From the NCBI RefSeq assembly GCF_900108585.1, contig NZ_UESZ01000001.1, positions 3,224,001 through 3,288,000 of the forward strand: a stretch of DNA of 64,000 bases, read 5' to 3'. Within the stretch, counting starts at the first letter, position 1. Each line of letters opens with the position of its first letter. The DNA is from Branchiibius hedensis (GTDB lineage Bacteria; Actinomycetota; Actinomycetes; Actinomycetales; Dermatophilaceae). The notes beneath the pieces were generated by a model. The model ran no database searches, was not told the DNA's origin, and saw nothing but the letters and a program-made list of their open reading frames with translations. Positions 49,321 to 57,026 of the stretch are shown one piece after another. Made by a program: the position numbers and the translations under genes.

Positions 49321-50452
49321 CCCCTACGGACTGCTCGCCGAACTCACCTACGCCTGCCCGCTGCAGTGCTCCTACTGCTCCAACCCGCTGGCGCTGGCCG
49401 ACTACCGGGACGAATTGTCCACGCAGGACTGGCAGCGCGTGATCACCGAGGCCGCAGAGCTCGGCGTTCTCCAGTTGCACCTGTCCGGCGGGGAGCCACT
49501 GCAGCGGCGCGACATCGTCGAGCTGGTCCAGACGGCCAGTGGGTTGGGTCTCTACACCAACCTGATCACCAGTGCACTGGGCCTGTCCGAGCGGCGCGCG
49601 GAGCAATTGCGGCAGGCCGGTCTGGATCACGTCCAGATCAGCATCCAGGCCGATGAGCAGGAACTGTCCGACCGGATTGCCGGCATCCGATCGTTCGAAC
49701 GTAAACGCGACGCCGCCCGGTTGGTGCGGCGGCTGGGCTGGCCGATCACCTTGAACGTGGTGTTGCACCGGCAGAATCTCGACCACATCGGCGGCATCAT
49801 CGCGATGGCCGAGGAGATGGACGCCGACCGCATCGAGTTGGCCAACACCCAGTACTACGGGTGGGCCGGCCTGAACCGCAGCGGACTCATGCCGAGCAGG
49901 CAGCAGTTGGAGTACGCCGAGACGGTGGTGCGGGAAGCCCGCGAGCGCGTCGGGGACCGGATGGAGATCATCTACGTGATCCCGGACTACTACAGCCGCT
50001 ACCCCAAACCGTGTATGGACGGTTGGGCCAGCCGGCAGTTCACGATCACCCCCAACGGGGACGCGTTCCCGTGCCCCGCCGCTCAGTCGCTGCCGTTGCC
50101 GCGCGCCAACGTCCGGGAGCATTCCGTGGCCTGGGTCTGGCAGGAGTCCGAGCTGTTCAACCAGTACCGGGGTACGGACTGGATGCCTGATCCGTGCCGC
50201 AGCTGTGATCGACGGGAGCTCGATTTCGGCGGTTGCCGTTGCCAGGCGTTCGCGCTCACCGGCGACGCCGCGCGCACCGACCCGGTCTGCCACCTGTCAC
50301 CGGATCACGCCCTGGTCGAGTCAGCGGTGGCGCAAGCCAACGATCCGTCCCGGCCGCCTCGCGAGTTGCTCACCCCGCGCACCCGCTCCGTTGATCTGCA
50401 CCTGCGCACGGCCACGGTGCCGGCGGCCGACGCGGTGGTGCCACGCTCATGA
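49313..50452 (+). CDS. pqqE: PqqA peptide cyclase PqqE (radical SAM)
   Basis: This 379-residue enzyme links the Glu and Tyr side chains of PqqA. The SAM cluster motif is CPLQCSYC at about residues 15-22. The Gly-rich HLSGGEPLQRRD follows. The C-terminal SPASM domain carries auxiliary-cluster Cys in CPAAQSLPLP, PDPCRSCDRRELDFGGCRC and DPVCH. It overlaps pqqD, and its stop overlaps the next small gene by ATGA. Confidence 0.96.
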   Translation: MDSPYGLLAELTYACPLQCSYCSNPLALADYRDELSTQDWQRVITEAAELGVLQLHLSGGEPLQRRDIVELVQTASGLGLYTNLITSALGLSERRAEQLRQAGLDHVQISIQADEQELSDRIAGIRSFERKRDAARLVRRLGWPITLNVVLHRQNLDHIGGIIAMAEEMDADRIELANTQYYGWAGLNRSGLMPSRQQLEYAETVVREARERVGDRMEIIYVIPDYYSRYPKPCMDGWASRQFTITPNGDAFPCPAAQSLPLPRANVREHSVAWVWQESELFNQYRGTDWMPDPCRSCDRRELDFGGCRCQAFALTGDAARTDPVCHLSPDHALVESAVAQANDPSRPPRELLTPRTRSVDLHLRTATVPAADAVVPRS

Positions 50453-50646
50453 GTGACGCGGTGCCCTCGGGCGTGGAGACGATGCGGCCGCCGTGCCCGC
50501 GATGCGGCCAGCCCTACTCAGCCGACGATGCAGCACGCCACACCGAACCGGTCGATTGCGGCGGCTGCCATCAGTGCAAGGGGATGCCGGCCTGCTTCGC
50601 GTGCGGATTCATGTACTGCGCATGCAAGGTGCACGAGCACGGTTGA
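50449..50646 (+). CDS. small Cys-rich protein at the end of the pqq operon
   Basis: This is a 65-residue protein that is not recognised. It has ten Cys: CPRCGQPY near residue 16, then CGGCHQCKGMPACFACGF and YCACKVHEHG. The CxxC pairs and His suggest binding of zinc or another metal. It overlaps pqqE by 4 nt (ATGA), which argues for co-translation. It could be a redox or metal partner of PQQ assembly; no family match is known to me. Confidence 0.65.
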   Translation: MSDAVPSGVETMRPPCPRCGQPYSADDAARHTEPVDCGGCHQCKGMPACFACGFMYCACKVHEHG

Positions 50647-50673
50647 GATCTGGGGTGATTGGCGGTACGCCGC

Positions 50674-50958
50674 TCAGCAGGCCGGCGGGTCGCTTTCGAC
50701 GTCCAGGACCGCCTGCGTGGGTGCGTAGCGTTCCCAGATCACGGCGCTCATGCAGGCGGTGAGCACCCATCCGATGGCGATCGCTCCGCACCAGATGATG
50801 ATGGCCATCGCGACGCCGATGGATCCGAAGCCGTTCCAGCCCTCGAGCAGCGACGGCGCGAACAGGCGCTCGACCAGGGGCAGGATGACTCCGTCGATGG
50901 CCAGACCCGCAAAGCCGGCCGTCACCAGAAATCGGGCACCTCGGCCCCCGTCGCGCAC
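50674..50958 (-). CDS. small membrane protein, two helices
   Basis: This is a 94-residue protein of unknown function. It has hydrophobic segments FLVTAGFAGLAIDGVILPLV and IGVAMAIIIWCGAIAIGWVL, and a short hydrophilic C-terminus. It starts at GTG at 50958. It is convergent with the pqq operon. The two clean helices support a real gene, but no family is recognised. Confidence 0.5.
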   Translation of the reverse strand: MRDGGRGARFLVTAGFAGLAIDGVILPLVERLFAPSLLEGWNGFGSIGVAMAIIIWCGAIAIGWVLTACMSAVIWERYAPTQAVLDVESDPPAC

Positions 50959-51398
50959 CTGTCGTCGACACTCGTCTCGACGCGGTGCCTCGATCCGACA
51001 AGCGCGACCCTTGGAGTGATTCTTCGGGAAAGAATTCAGTGCTGATTGAAAATTTCTCGGGACGTTTTCTCATTACGTCCGAACTTGAAACTCTTTGTTT
51101 AGAGACGTCGGAGGTGCCTGAGGAACGCCGTGTGGGAGGGCTGTAGCGGAGACGGCATTGCGTTTCGCGACTCCCGCCAGGAGGAGGCGGCGCGCGTTTG
51201 CCGGGACACGGTTGCCGACTGCAGGCCCGACGATGTTGAGCAGAAGAACATTGACAAGCCGGCGGATCGTCAGTGCCGAGCAGCCTTTTTGGTGGATTCG
51301 GAGACCATCGTGCGGCATCGCGTGTTGAGCGTTAAGCGGGCGTGGGTCTACGAGATCGCCTTGCGTGAGGGGGTAGCCGGGTACGTCCTTCCATAAGT
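50959..51398. other. 440-nt stretch with no recognisable gene
   Basis: Overlapping frames on both strands (about 90-115 codons) show no known motifs and end at the insertion-sequence boundary, so none is called. Part of the stretch (51020-51100) is richer in A+T than its surroundings. It may be eroded DNA left by insertion-sequence activity. Confidence 0.5.
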
Positions 51399-51466
51399 CA
51401 GGGTCCCGGAAAAGTCGCATTTCAGCTGGTCAGGATGTGTTTGATGGCCTAGTCGGGGTTGCGGGC
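51399..51466 (-). mobile_element. inverted 68-bp end fragment of an ISAs1-family element
   Basis: These 68 bp are an almost perfect inverted copy of the right end of the adjacent ISAs1 element (52699-52766), differing by one extra A and one A/G change. It includes the last codons of a transposase. It therefore remains from a second, mostly deleted copy, or arose by an aberrant transposition. Confidence 0.85.
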
Positions 51467-52766
51467 AGGGCCCCGGAGAAGTCGTTTGAAGGGGCTGTGA
51501 CCTGCGGGTTTGTGGTGATGTGATCGGCGTGGCGTGTGTGACGGATGGGGCCCATGGGGCTGAGATGGAAGTTCTCACACCAACGTCTCGCCGAGGAACC
51601 CCATCCGCTGATGCCATCTTCTCTGATCCACCGCGCGAACGACACCCGCGACTGCGACGCCGATGGATTGCTGGGCGCGTTGCGCACGGTGACCGACCCA
51701 CGCAAGGCTCGCGGTCGGCGCTACCCGTTGCCGGGGGTGCTGGCAGCGGCGCTGAGCGCGGTCCTGGCCGGGGCGCGTTCGTTCACCGCGATCGGTGAAT
51801 GGGTGGGCACCTTGGGCGCCGATCGACTGGTCAGGTTCGGGTTGTCGCGTCCGCCGACGGAATCGATGATCCGCAAGTTGTTCGCCCGCCTGGACGCCGC
51901 CGCTGTGGATGCGGCGATGAGTCGGTTCTGGTGGACCCGCTGCCACACCGGTGATGACCAACGCCGCGTGATCGCGATCGATGGCAAGACCCTACGCGGA
52001 GCGCGAACCAGCCAACAGTTCGCGCCGCACCTGATCGCGGCGCACGAGCACGATGCAGGAATCGTGCTGGGTCAGCTCGCAGTCGCGGCCAAGAGCAACG
52101 AGATCCCCGCAGTACCAGAGCTATTGGCCACCTTCGATCCGGATGATCTGACCGGGACAGTGATCACCGCTGACGCCTTGCACACCCAAACCGACACGGC
52201 GATCGCGATCCTGGCCGCCGGCGCGGACTACCTGTTCACCGTCAAAGCCAACCAACCCACCCTGCTGGCGCAGCTCAAGGCCCTTCCGTGGCGCGATGTG
52301 CCGGTCCACCGGGCGATCACCAAGGGCCGGGGACGACGGGTGACACGCACCATCAAAGTCTTGCAAGCCCCTGAGCAGGTCACCTTCCCTGGCGCGGCCC
52401 AAGTCGCCCAGGTCCGCCGCACCGTCACCGTGCGCGGGAAGAAGACCGTAGAAGTGGTGTACCTGATCACCTCCGCCGGCTACCAGCAAGCGCAACCAGC
52501 GACCCTGGCCGGATGGATTCAGGGACACTGGGGCATCGAGATCCGCCTGCGCTGGGTCCGCGACGTCACCTTCGATGAGGACCGCTCCCAAATCCGCACC
52601 GGCGCCGCACCCCAAATCATGGCCAGCCTGCGCAACACAGCCATCAACATCCTGCGCCTCGCGAAATGGGACAACATCGCCGCCGGACTACGACACCACG
52701 CCCGCAACCCCGACCAGGCCATCAAACACATCCTGACCAGCTGAAATGCGACTTTCCGGGACCCTG
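51466..52766 (+). mobile_element. ISAs1-family element
   Basis: The left end CAGGGCCCCGGAGAAGTCG pairs with the right end read inward, CAGGGTCCCGGAAAGTCG. It encodes one transposase. No matching target duplication was found, because a fragment of another ISAs1 end abuts its left side. Confidence 0.85.
51545..52744 (+). CDS. ISAs1-family transposase
   Basis: This is a 399-residue transposase. The family N-terminal DUF4338-like part reads TDPRKARGRRYPLPGVLAAA. The DDE motifs are VIAIDGKTLRGAR, VITADALHTQ and, near the C-terminus, YLFTVKANQPTL and the region RWVRDVTFDEDRS with the Glu. The start may be ATG at 51545, 51554 or 51611. It looks intact. Confidence 0.94.
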   Translation: MGPMGLRWKFSHQRLAEEPHPLMPSSLIHRANDTRDCDADGLLGALRTVTDPRKARGRRYPLPGVLAAALSAVLAGARSFTAIGEWVGTLGADRLVRFGLSRPPTESMIRKLFARLDAAAVDAAMSRFWWTRCHTGDDQRRVIAIDGKTLRGARTSQQFAPHLIAAHEHDAGIVLGQLAVAAKSNEIPAVPELLATFDPDDLTGTVITADALHTQTDTAIAILAAGADYLFTVKANQPTLLAQLKALPWRDVPVHRAITKGRGRRVTRTIKVLQAPEQVTFPGAAQVAQVRRTVTVRGKKTVEVVYLITSAGYQQAQPATLAGWIQGHWGIEIRLRWVRDVTFDEDRSQIRTGAAPQIMASLRNTAINILRLAKWDNIAAGLRHHARNPDQAIKHILTS

Positions 52767-53280
52767 CAGGTGCACCACCCGCCTGCCCTTCTCCGTTTCG
52801 GCGCACCGATCACCGGGCCGCAGTCTGGGCACGCCCCATCCGCGGTGGGAATCGGATCCTTCTCGATCTTGCGGCGCACCGCGATCGCCGAGGGCCGGCA
52901 GCGTCGGTCGGTGATCGACGCGACGGTCCGGACGCTGGGCGTGTGGTCGGAGCAGGCGCCCCCGCGACCGCTGGGCAAGGCCGCTGCCGCGGCAGCAACT
53001 GCCCGGTGCGGATGAAGATGATCAAGGTGCTCGGATCGCACCGCGAGGCTCCGTTGTCCGTCAGCGAGATCGCGGAGCAGTTGCGGATCAGTCAGCCCAC
53101 GGCAACCAAACACCTCCGAATCCTTCTGCGAGCCGGTCTGGTCAGTCGGGACGAAGCCCGGCCGAGGGTGCACTACGCCCTTCGGATGGACACGTTGGTC
53201 GAATGCCGGCGCCAGTGTCGACGTCGCTCGAAAGTGAGGCCGTTGCGACGCTCGAAAATGAGGCCACCGGTTCGTGTTGT

Positions 53281-54078
53281 CTAGTTTGCCGTGTCTTGGG
53301 TTCTGATGCTGGGCAGGGTGTCGATCCCGCGGTTGCGTAGCCGGTAGCTGGCGCCTTTGAGGGTGAGGACGTCGGCGTGGTGGACGACTCTGTCGATCAT
53401 GGCGGCGGCGACGGCTTGGTCGCCGAATACGCCGCCCCAGCCGCTGAATGGCAGGTTGCTGGTGAGGATGAGCGAGGCGTGTTCATAGCGCGATGACACG
53501 AGTTGGAAGAACAGGTTCGCGGCGTCTTGTTCGAAGGGTAGGTAGCCGACTTCGTCGACGATGATCAGGCTGTAGCGGCGCAGTCGGGCGAGTTCTTGCG
53601 GGAGTCGACCGGCCTGGTGGGCATCGGTCAGGCGGGTGACCCACTCGGTTGCGGTGGCGAACAGCACACGGTGTCCGTGGTTGGCCGCGGCGATCCCCAG
53701 TCCGGTGGCCAGGTGGGTCTTGCCGGTGCCGGGTGGCCCGAGCAGCACGACGTTGCGGGCTTCGGTGAGGAATCCACCCGAGGCCAAGGATGCGACCTGT
53801 TGCCGGACGGCGGGTTGGGCATCCCAGTCGAACTCCTCGATCGTCTTCCTCGCCCCGAACCCGGCGGCGCGGATCCGCAGCTGGGCGCCGGAGGCGTTGC
53901 GGGCGGCGACCTCACGATCCAGGACTGCGGCGAGGTACTCCTCGTGGGTCCAGCCGGCGTCCCTGGCATGATCAGCCAACCGGGCCGCGGCTTCGGTGAT
54001 CCGGGGCGCCTTCAACGCTGATGCCAGGTAGGTCAGCTGTTTCAGCGCCTCGGTCGTCTCGGTCTTCTTCGTGGCCAT
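53281..54078 (-). CDS. istB: IS21-family helper ATPase IstB (second copy)
   Basis: This 265-residue AAA+ helper is identical in sequence to the first copy, with Walker A LLGPPGTGKTHLATGLG. Its start overlaps the istA stop, as in copy 1. Confidence 0.96.
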   Translation of the reverse strand: MATKKTETTEALKQLTYLASALKAPRITEAAARLADHARDAGWTHEEYLAAVLDREVAARNASGAQLRIRAAGFGARKTIEEFDWDAQPAVRQQVASLASGGFLTEARNVVLLGPPGTGKTHLATGLGIAAANHGHRVLFATATEWVTRLTDAHQAGRLPQELARLRRYSLIIVDEVGYLPFEQDAANLFFQLVSSRYEHASLILTSNLPFSGWGGVFGDQAVAAAMIDRVVHHADVLTLKGASYRLRNRGIDTLPSIRTQDTAN

Positions 54079-55295
54079 CAGGCGACCTCCTCGCCATCGA
54101 TCAGGCCGAAGGCCCGGTCGTATTCGGCCAGGTCCCGTGCCAACTCCTGGTCGGGATCGGCGGCTGGTCGGGGTAGTTGGAACTGCTCACGCAGGACTTT
54201 CGCGGCCGCGACGTGGGCCGGGTCGGTGATCGTCATCCCGCGTGCCCACACCCGCTGGTGGGCGGCGACCAGGCGGCCCTCGTGGCGGACTTCGACCCTG
54301 GCCAGGTCGGCGTGGACGTCGACGAATCTGCCGATCACGTTCGGTTCCACGGAGTAGTCGCTGCTGTCGACACGCACGTAGTAGTCACGTCCCAGCCGGA
54401 CCCGGTTGACCCATCCCACCGCTGGCGGCACGGGTGGCAGCGGCAGCATCGCGGCCCGGTCGGCATCGACCAGATCGACCGGGCGAGCCTTGATGGTCCG
54501 CACGACACGGCTATTCGCCAGTCCAAGCCAGTCGCGGAACTGGGCATCGAAGTCAGCCGGTGACTCAAAGGTCCGCCCGGGCATAAAGGACGTCTCGTAG
54601 TAGCGGTTGCGGCGTTCGACCACACCCTTGGATTCAGGGTCGTAGGGCTTCAACCGCAACAGGGTGGTCGCCAAGGTGCCGGTGAACGCGCCGACTCCCT
54701 CGGCATGCCGCTTCCCGCGACCGATCCCAGTCTCGTTGTCCCAGATCAACCGACGCGGAACCCGGCCGAGGTCTTGCAGCAGTTCCCACATGCCCAGCAA
54801 CAGGTCCTGGGTATGGCGGGTCGGGATCATCCGCCCGACCATGAACCGGGAATGCGCGGCAGTGATCACCATCACCGGCAGCAACGTCCTGCTGCCGTCC
54901 TCCAGCGGGATCTTCCGCGGCGGGAACCACAGGTCGCACTGCGCCGCGTCACCCGGCAACCAAATCAACCGATCGCAGGGGTCAACCGGCCGATGCTCAG
55001 GTCGCAAACGCCGCACGTTGTCACGGAACCAGGTGATCGACCCCGTCCAGCCGACCCGTTCGGCGATCACCGTCGCTGGCATGTCTGGTGTCTTCACCAG
55101 CAGTTGCCGCACCGCCGGCTCGAACGGCGTGAACGATGTCGGACCCGCTGGCCGCTCGTACTTCGGGGGCCGGTCCGAGGCCAACGCCCGCTCCACCGTC
55201 GACCTGCCAATGCCCAACTCTCGTGCGACCTGACGCTGCGGAACACCATCCGCCACCAGCCGCCGGATCAAAGCCCAATCCTCCACAGAGATCAC
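54078..55295 (-). CDS. istA: IS21-family transposase IstA (second copy)
   Basis: This is a 405-residue DDE transposase identical to the first copy. The start at 55295 corresponds to 34297 in copy 1. A longer frame upstream continues into flanking DNA and is not used. Confidence 0.95.
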   Translation of the reverse strand: MISVEDWALIRRLVADGVPQRQVARELGIGRSTVERALASDRPPKYERPAGPTSFTPFEPAVRQLLVKTPDMPATVIAERVGWTGSITWFRDNVRRLRPEHRPVDPCDRLIWLPGDAAQCDLWFPPRKIPLEDGSRTLLPVMVITAAHSRFMVGRMIPTRHTQDLLLGMWELLQDLGRVPRRLIWDNETGIGRGKRHAEGVGAFTGTLATTLLRLKPYDPESKGVVERRNRYYETSFMPGRTFESPADFDAQFRDWLGLANSRVVRTIKARPVDLVDADRAAMLPLPPVPPAVGWVNRVRLGRDYYVRVDSSDYSVEPNVIGRFVDVHADLARVEVRHEGRLVAAHQRVWARGMTITDPAHVAAAKVLREQFQLPRPAADPDQELARDLAEYDRAFGLIDGEEVA

Positions 55296-55488
55296 CCATC
55301 CAATCTGTCTGGGTGGCCTCGTTTCGACCGTCGCTATGGCCTCGTTTTCAAGCGTCGTCGACAGCCTGCTGGACCTGGCGTTCGCGCACGCGCTGACATG
55401 GTGTGTCAGCGCCTTCGACTGCGACACCTGTGCGTTCGCGGCCACCTGTCACTGAGGTACGTCGGCCGTCCCACCACGATCTCTTCGG

Positions 55489-56283
55489 TCACCAGTCCCA
55501 GTGGCGGCGGTGGGCGTGGACCATCCAGTTGTTGACAACGTCCATGTCCGGTTCGTCACGCACCGCCACCTGGCCGTCCAGCAACTCGGCCAGACGCGAA
55601 CGTACGTCGTCGATGCGGCGCAACGCCTCGTCGTACCCGACCTGACCGCGTTTGATCTCCATGCACGGCTCCAAGTCCTCGGAACGCAGGGGCAGCGACA
55701 ACTGGCCGGTCGTGATCAGCTCAATCCCCTGTAACCCCAGGCGCAGAGCGTGACTCGCGTACTTCGTGTCGTAGCCATGTGCGGCGACCAACTCCGGGCG
55801 GTTCGGCACGCGCGACTGACGCCCACGCCCCAGCAGCCGATCACGTTGCCCATCGAGATAGCCCAGGAAGCGCCGCCCGGCCTGCCGGGTCGCGAATTGG
55901 GATCGCAGCGAGCGCAACTCATCACCAAGCGGCGTGGACACCAGCAGGTCCGACGACGGCGACCAGAACGGGATCAGGATCGTCGGATTCCCCGCTGCCG
56001 CAAGCCTGATGAACTTCCGCAACGCGTAGATGACCAGGTCGGTGTCCCCCGGACCAGAGCGCGACCCCTCCGGCTGCGTCCGCGACACGTAGTGCGACGC
56101 AGTGGGTGATAGTCCCAAGAGCTGCGCGGGGTGCTGGACGTAGACGCCCATCTCGTCGTTGTCATCGTGCCCCTCGATGGCCATGCCGTGCGCGCCCGAC
56201 CCGACCGTCACCCGCAGGATCTCGTTCGCCAACGCGACGTCCCGATCGCCATGGGAGACGTTCGGACTGGTCTTGGTGCTCAT
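55489..56283 (-). CDS. predicted nucleotidyltransferase (DNA polymerase beta superfamily)
   Basis: This is a 264-residue protein. The N-terminal nucleotidyltransferase core has VGSGAHGMAIEGHDDNDEMG, with the Gly-Ser and Asp residues expected to bind NTP and metals, as in the YcgL/RlaP-like family. A helical C-terminal part ends DVVNNWMVHAHRRHWDW. Family members are linked to RNA repair or phage-related functions. ATG at 56283 follows AAGGAG. A diverged paralogue remnant lies at 44667-44802. Confidence 0.8.
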   Translation of the reverse strand: MSTKTSPNVSHGDRDVALANEILRVTVGSGAHGMAIEGHDDNDEMGVYVQHPAQLLGLSPTASHYVSRTQPEGSRSGPGDTDLVIYALRKFIRLAAAGNPTILIPFWSPSSDLLVSTPLGDELRSLRSQFATRQAGRRFLGYLDGQRDRLLGRGRQSRVPNRPELVAAHGYDTKYASHALRLGLQGIELITTGQLSLPLRSEDLEPCMEIKRGQVGYDEALRRIDDVRSRLAELLDGQVAVRDEPDMDVVNNWMVHAHRRHWDW

Positions 56284-56405
56284 GAGGCTCCTTCCGCGCT
56301 GACGATGAGGCACCCAATCTACGGATGCGGGCGCACCGCGACGACCGATTAACCGGCCAACGAATTCCGTTGGGCCGTGAGTGATCCGTCTGGCATCCTC
56401 GGGCG

Positions 56406-56882
56406 ATGACCGCAACTCGCACGGGCGCCATCGAAAGGGCTCGAGACGATCTGGCGAGCGGCCGCACGTGGAAGGCGCGCGACCGTCTTCGTGGTGCCAT
56501 CGGTCAACGGCAGGACGACGAGATCGTCGACCTGCTCGCCCAGGTGTACTTCGAGATGCAGGATCTTCCCGCCGCAGGTGCGCTCTGGTTCGTGACCGGT
56601 CGCGATGACGAACGCGCCCGGGCCGCCGTTGCCGCGTGGGAGGAAAGGTACGGCGACCCGAACGAGCGCTGGCACACCATTCCCGGCCCTATCCGACGGA
56701 ACCGTGACACCCCCGGGATGCGTGCGCTGCGGCCGGAGTCGACAAGCAGCGACCAGTCGATCTCGCAGCAGGAGTTGGCAGGTTCATGGATCGACGGACT
56801 GCTCGTTTTGCTGATCGTCGTCGGCTTCGGTGCCCTCGTCACGATCGGCGCGTGGACGGTGTTGCACTGGATCTTCCGCTAA
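56406..56882 (+). CDS. DUF6584-like protein with C-terminal membrane helix
   Basis: This is a 158-residue protein. The N-terminal part resembles a tetratricopeptide fold (RARDDLASGRTWKARDRLRG, then EIVDLLAQVYFEMQDLPAAG), and the conserved ALWFVTGRDDERARAAV follows. One C-terminal membrane helix (LLVLLIVVGFGALVTIGAW) anchors it. The similarity to DUF6584 is from memory of its motifs. It is divergent from the nucleotidyltransferase across 122 bp. Its function is unknown. Confidence 0.65.
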   Translation: MTATRTGAIERARDDLASGRTWKARDRLRGAIGQRQDDEIVDLLAQVYFEMQDLPAAGALWFVTGRDDERARAAVAAWEERYGDPNERWHTIPGPIRRNRDTPGMRALRPESTSSDQSISQQELAGSWIDGLLVLLIVVGFGALVTIGAWTVLHWIFR

Positions 56883-57026
56883 GCGCGATCCCGGGTCGGA
56901 GCCCGCAGGCCCTCCGCCGGGCGATCTCACGTCGACTCTGGCGTCAAGCAGGTGCGCGACATGGTCGAGCCGAGCGGCGACCCCCTGAGGATCGTGCCCT
57001 CGCGGCCGAGGGCCGAAACCTTCAGA

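Larger units (their letters stand above)
53216..55363 (-). mobile_element. IS21-family element copy 2, inverted
   Basis: This 2148-bp element has the same terminal repeats as copy 1, one base shorter in an A run. The flanks GCCAG (53211-53215) and GCCTG (55364-55368) match at 4 of 5 positions, so the target duplication is imperfect. It carries intact istA and istB and inserted into the ArsR gene. Confidence 0.93.
53006..55455 (+). pseudogene. ArsR-family metalloregulator split by IS21
   Basis: The two parts (53006-53215 and 55369-55455) rejoin in frame if IS21 and its target copy are removed, giving about 98 residues. The winged helix-turn-helix is intact (LSVSEIAEQLRISQPTATKH). The C-terminus after the insertion is Cys-rich (TWCVSAFDCDTCAFAATCH), suggesting a thiol metal site. 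It is probably inactive because IS21 removes that tail. The 239 bp before it, after ISAs1, hold no recognised gene. Confidence 0.75.

Noticed and set aside
48186-50452. Mycofactocin cluster
   Set aside because: The precursor has the PqqA E-V-T-x-Y motif rather than a C-terminal Val-Tyr, and a true PqqC is present.
51130-51396. 88-codon frame between the pqq region and ISAs1, with a 115-codon frame opposite
   Set aside because: No motifs, no ribosome site, and the opposite frame runs into the ISAs1 end fragment. Left uncalled.
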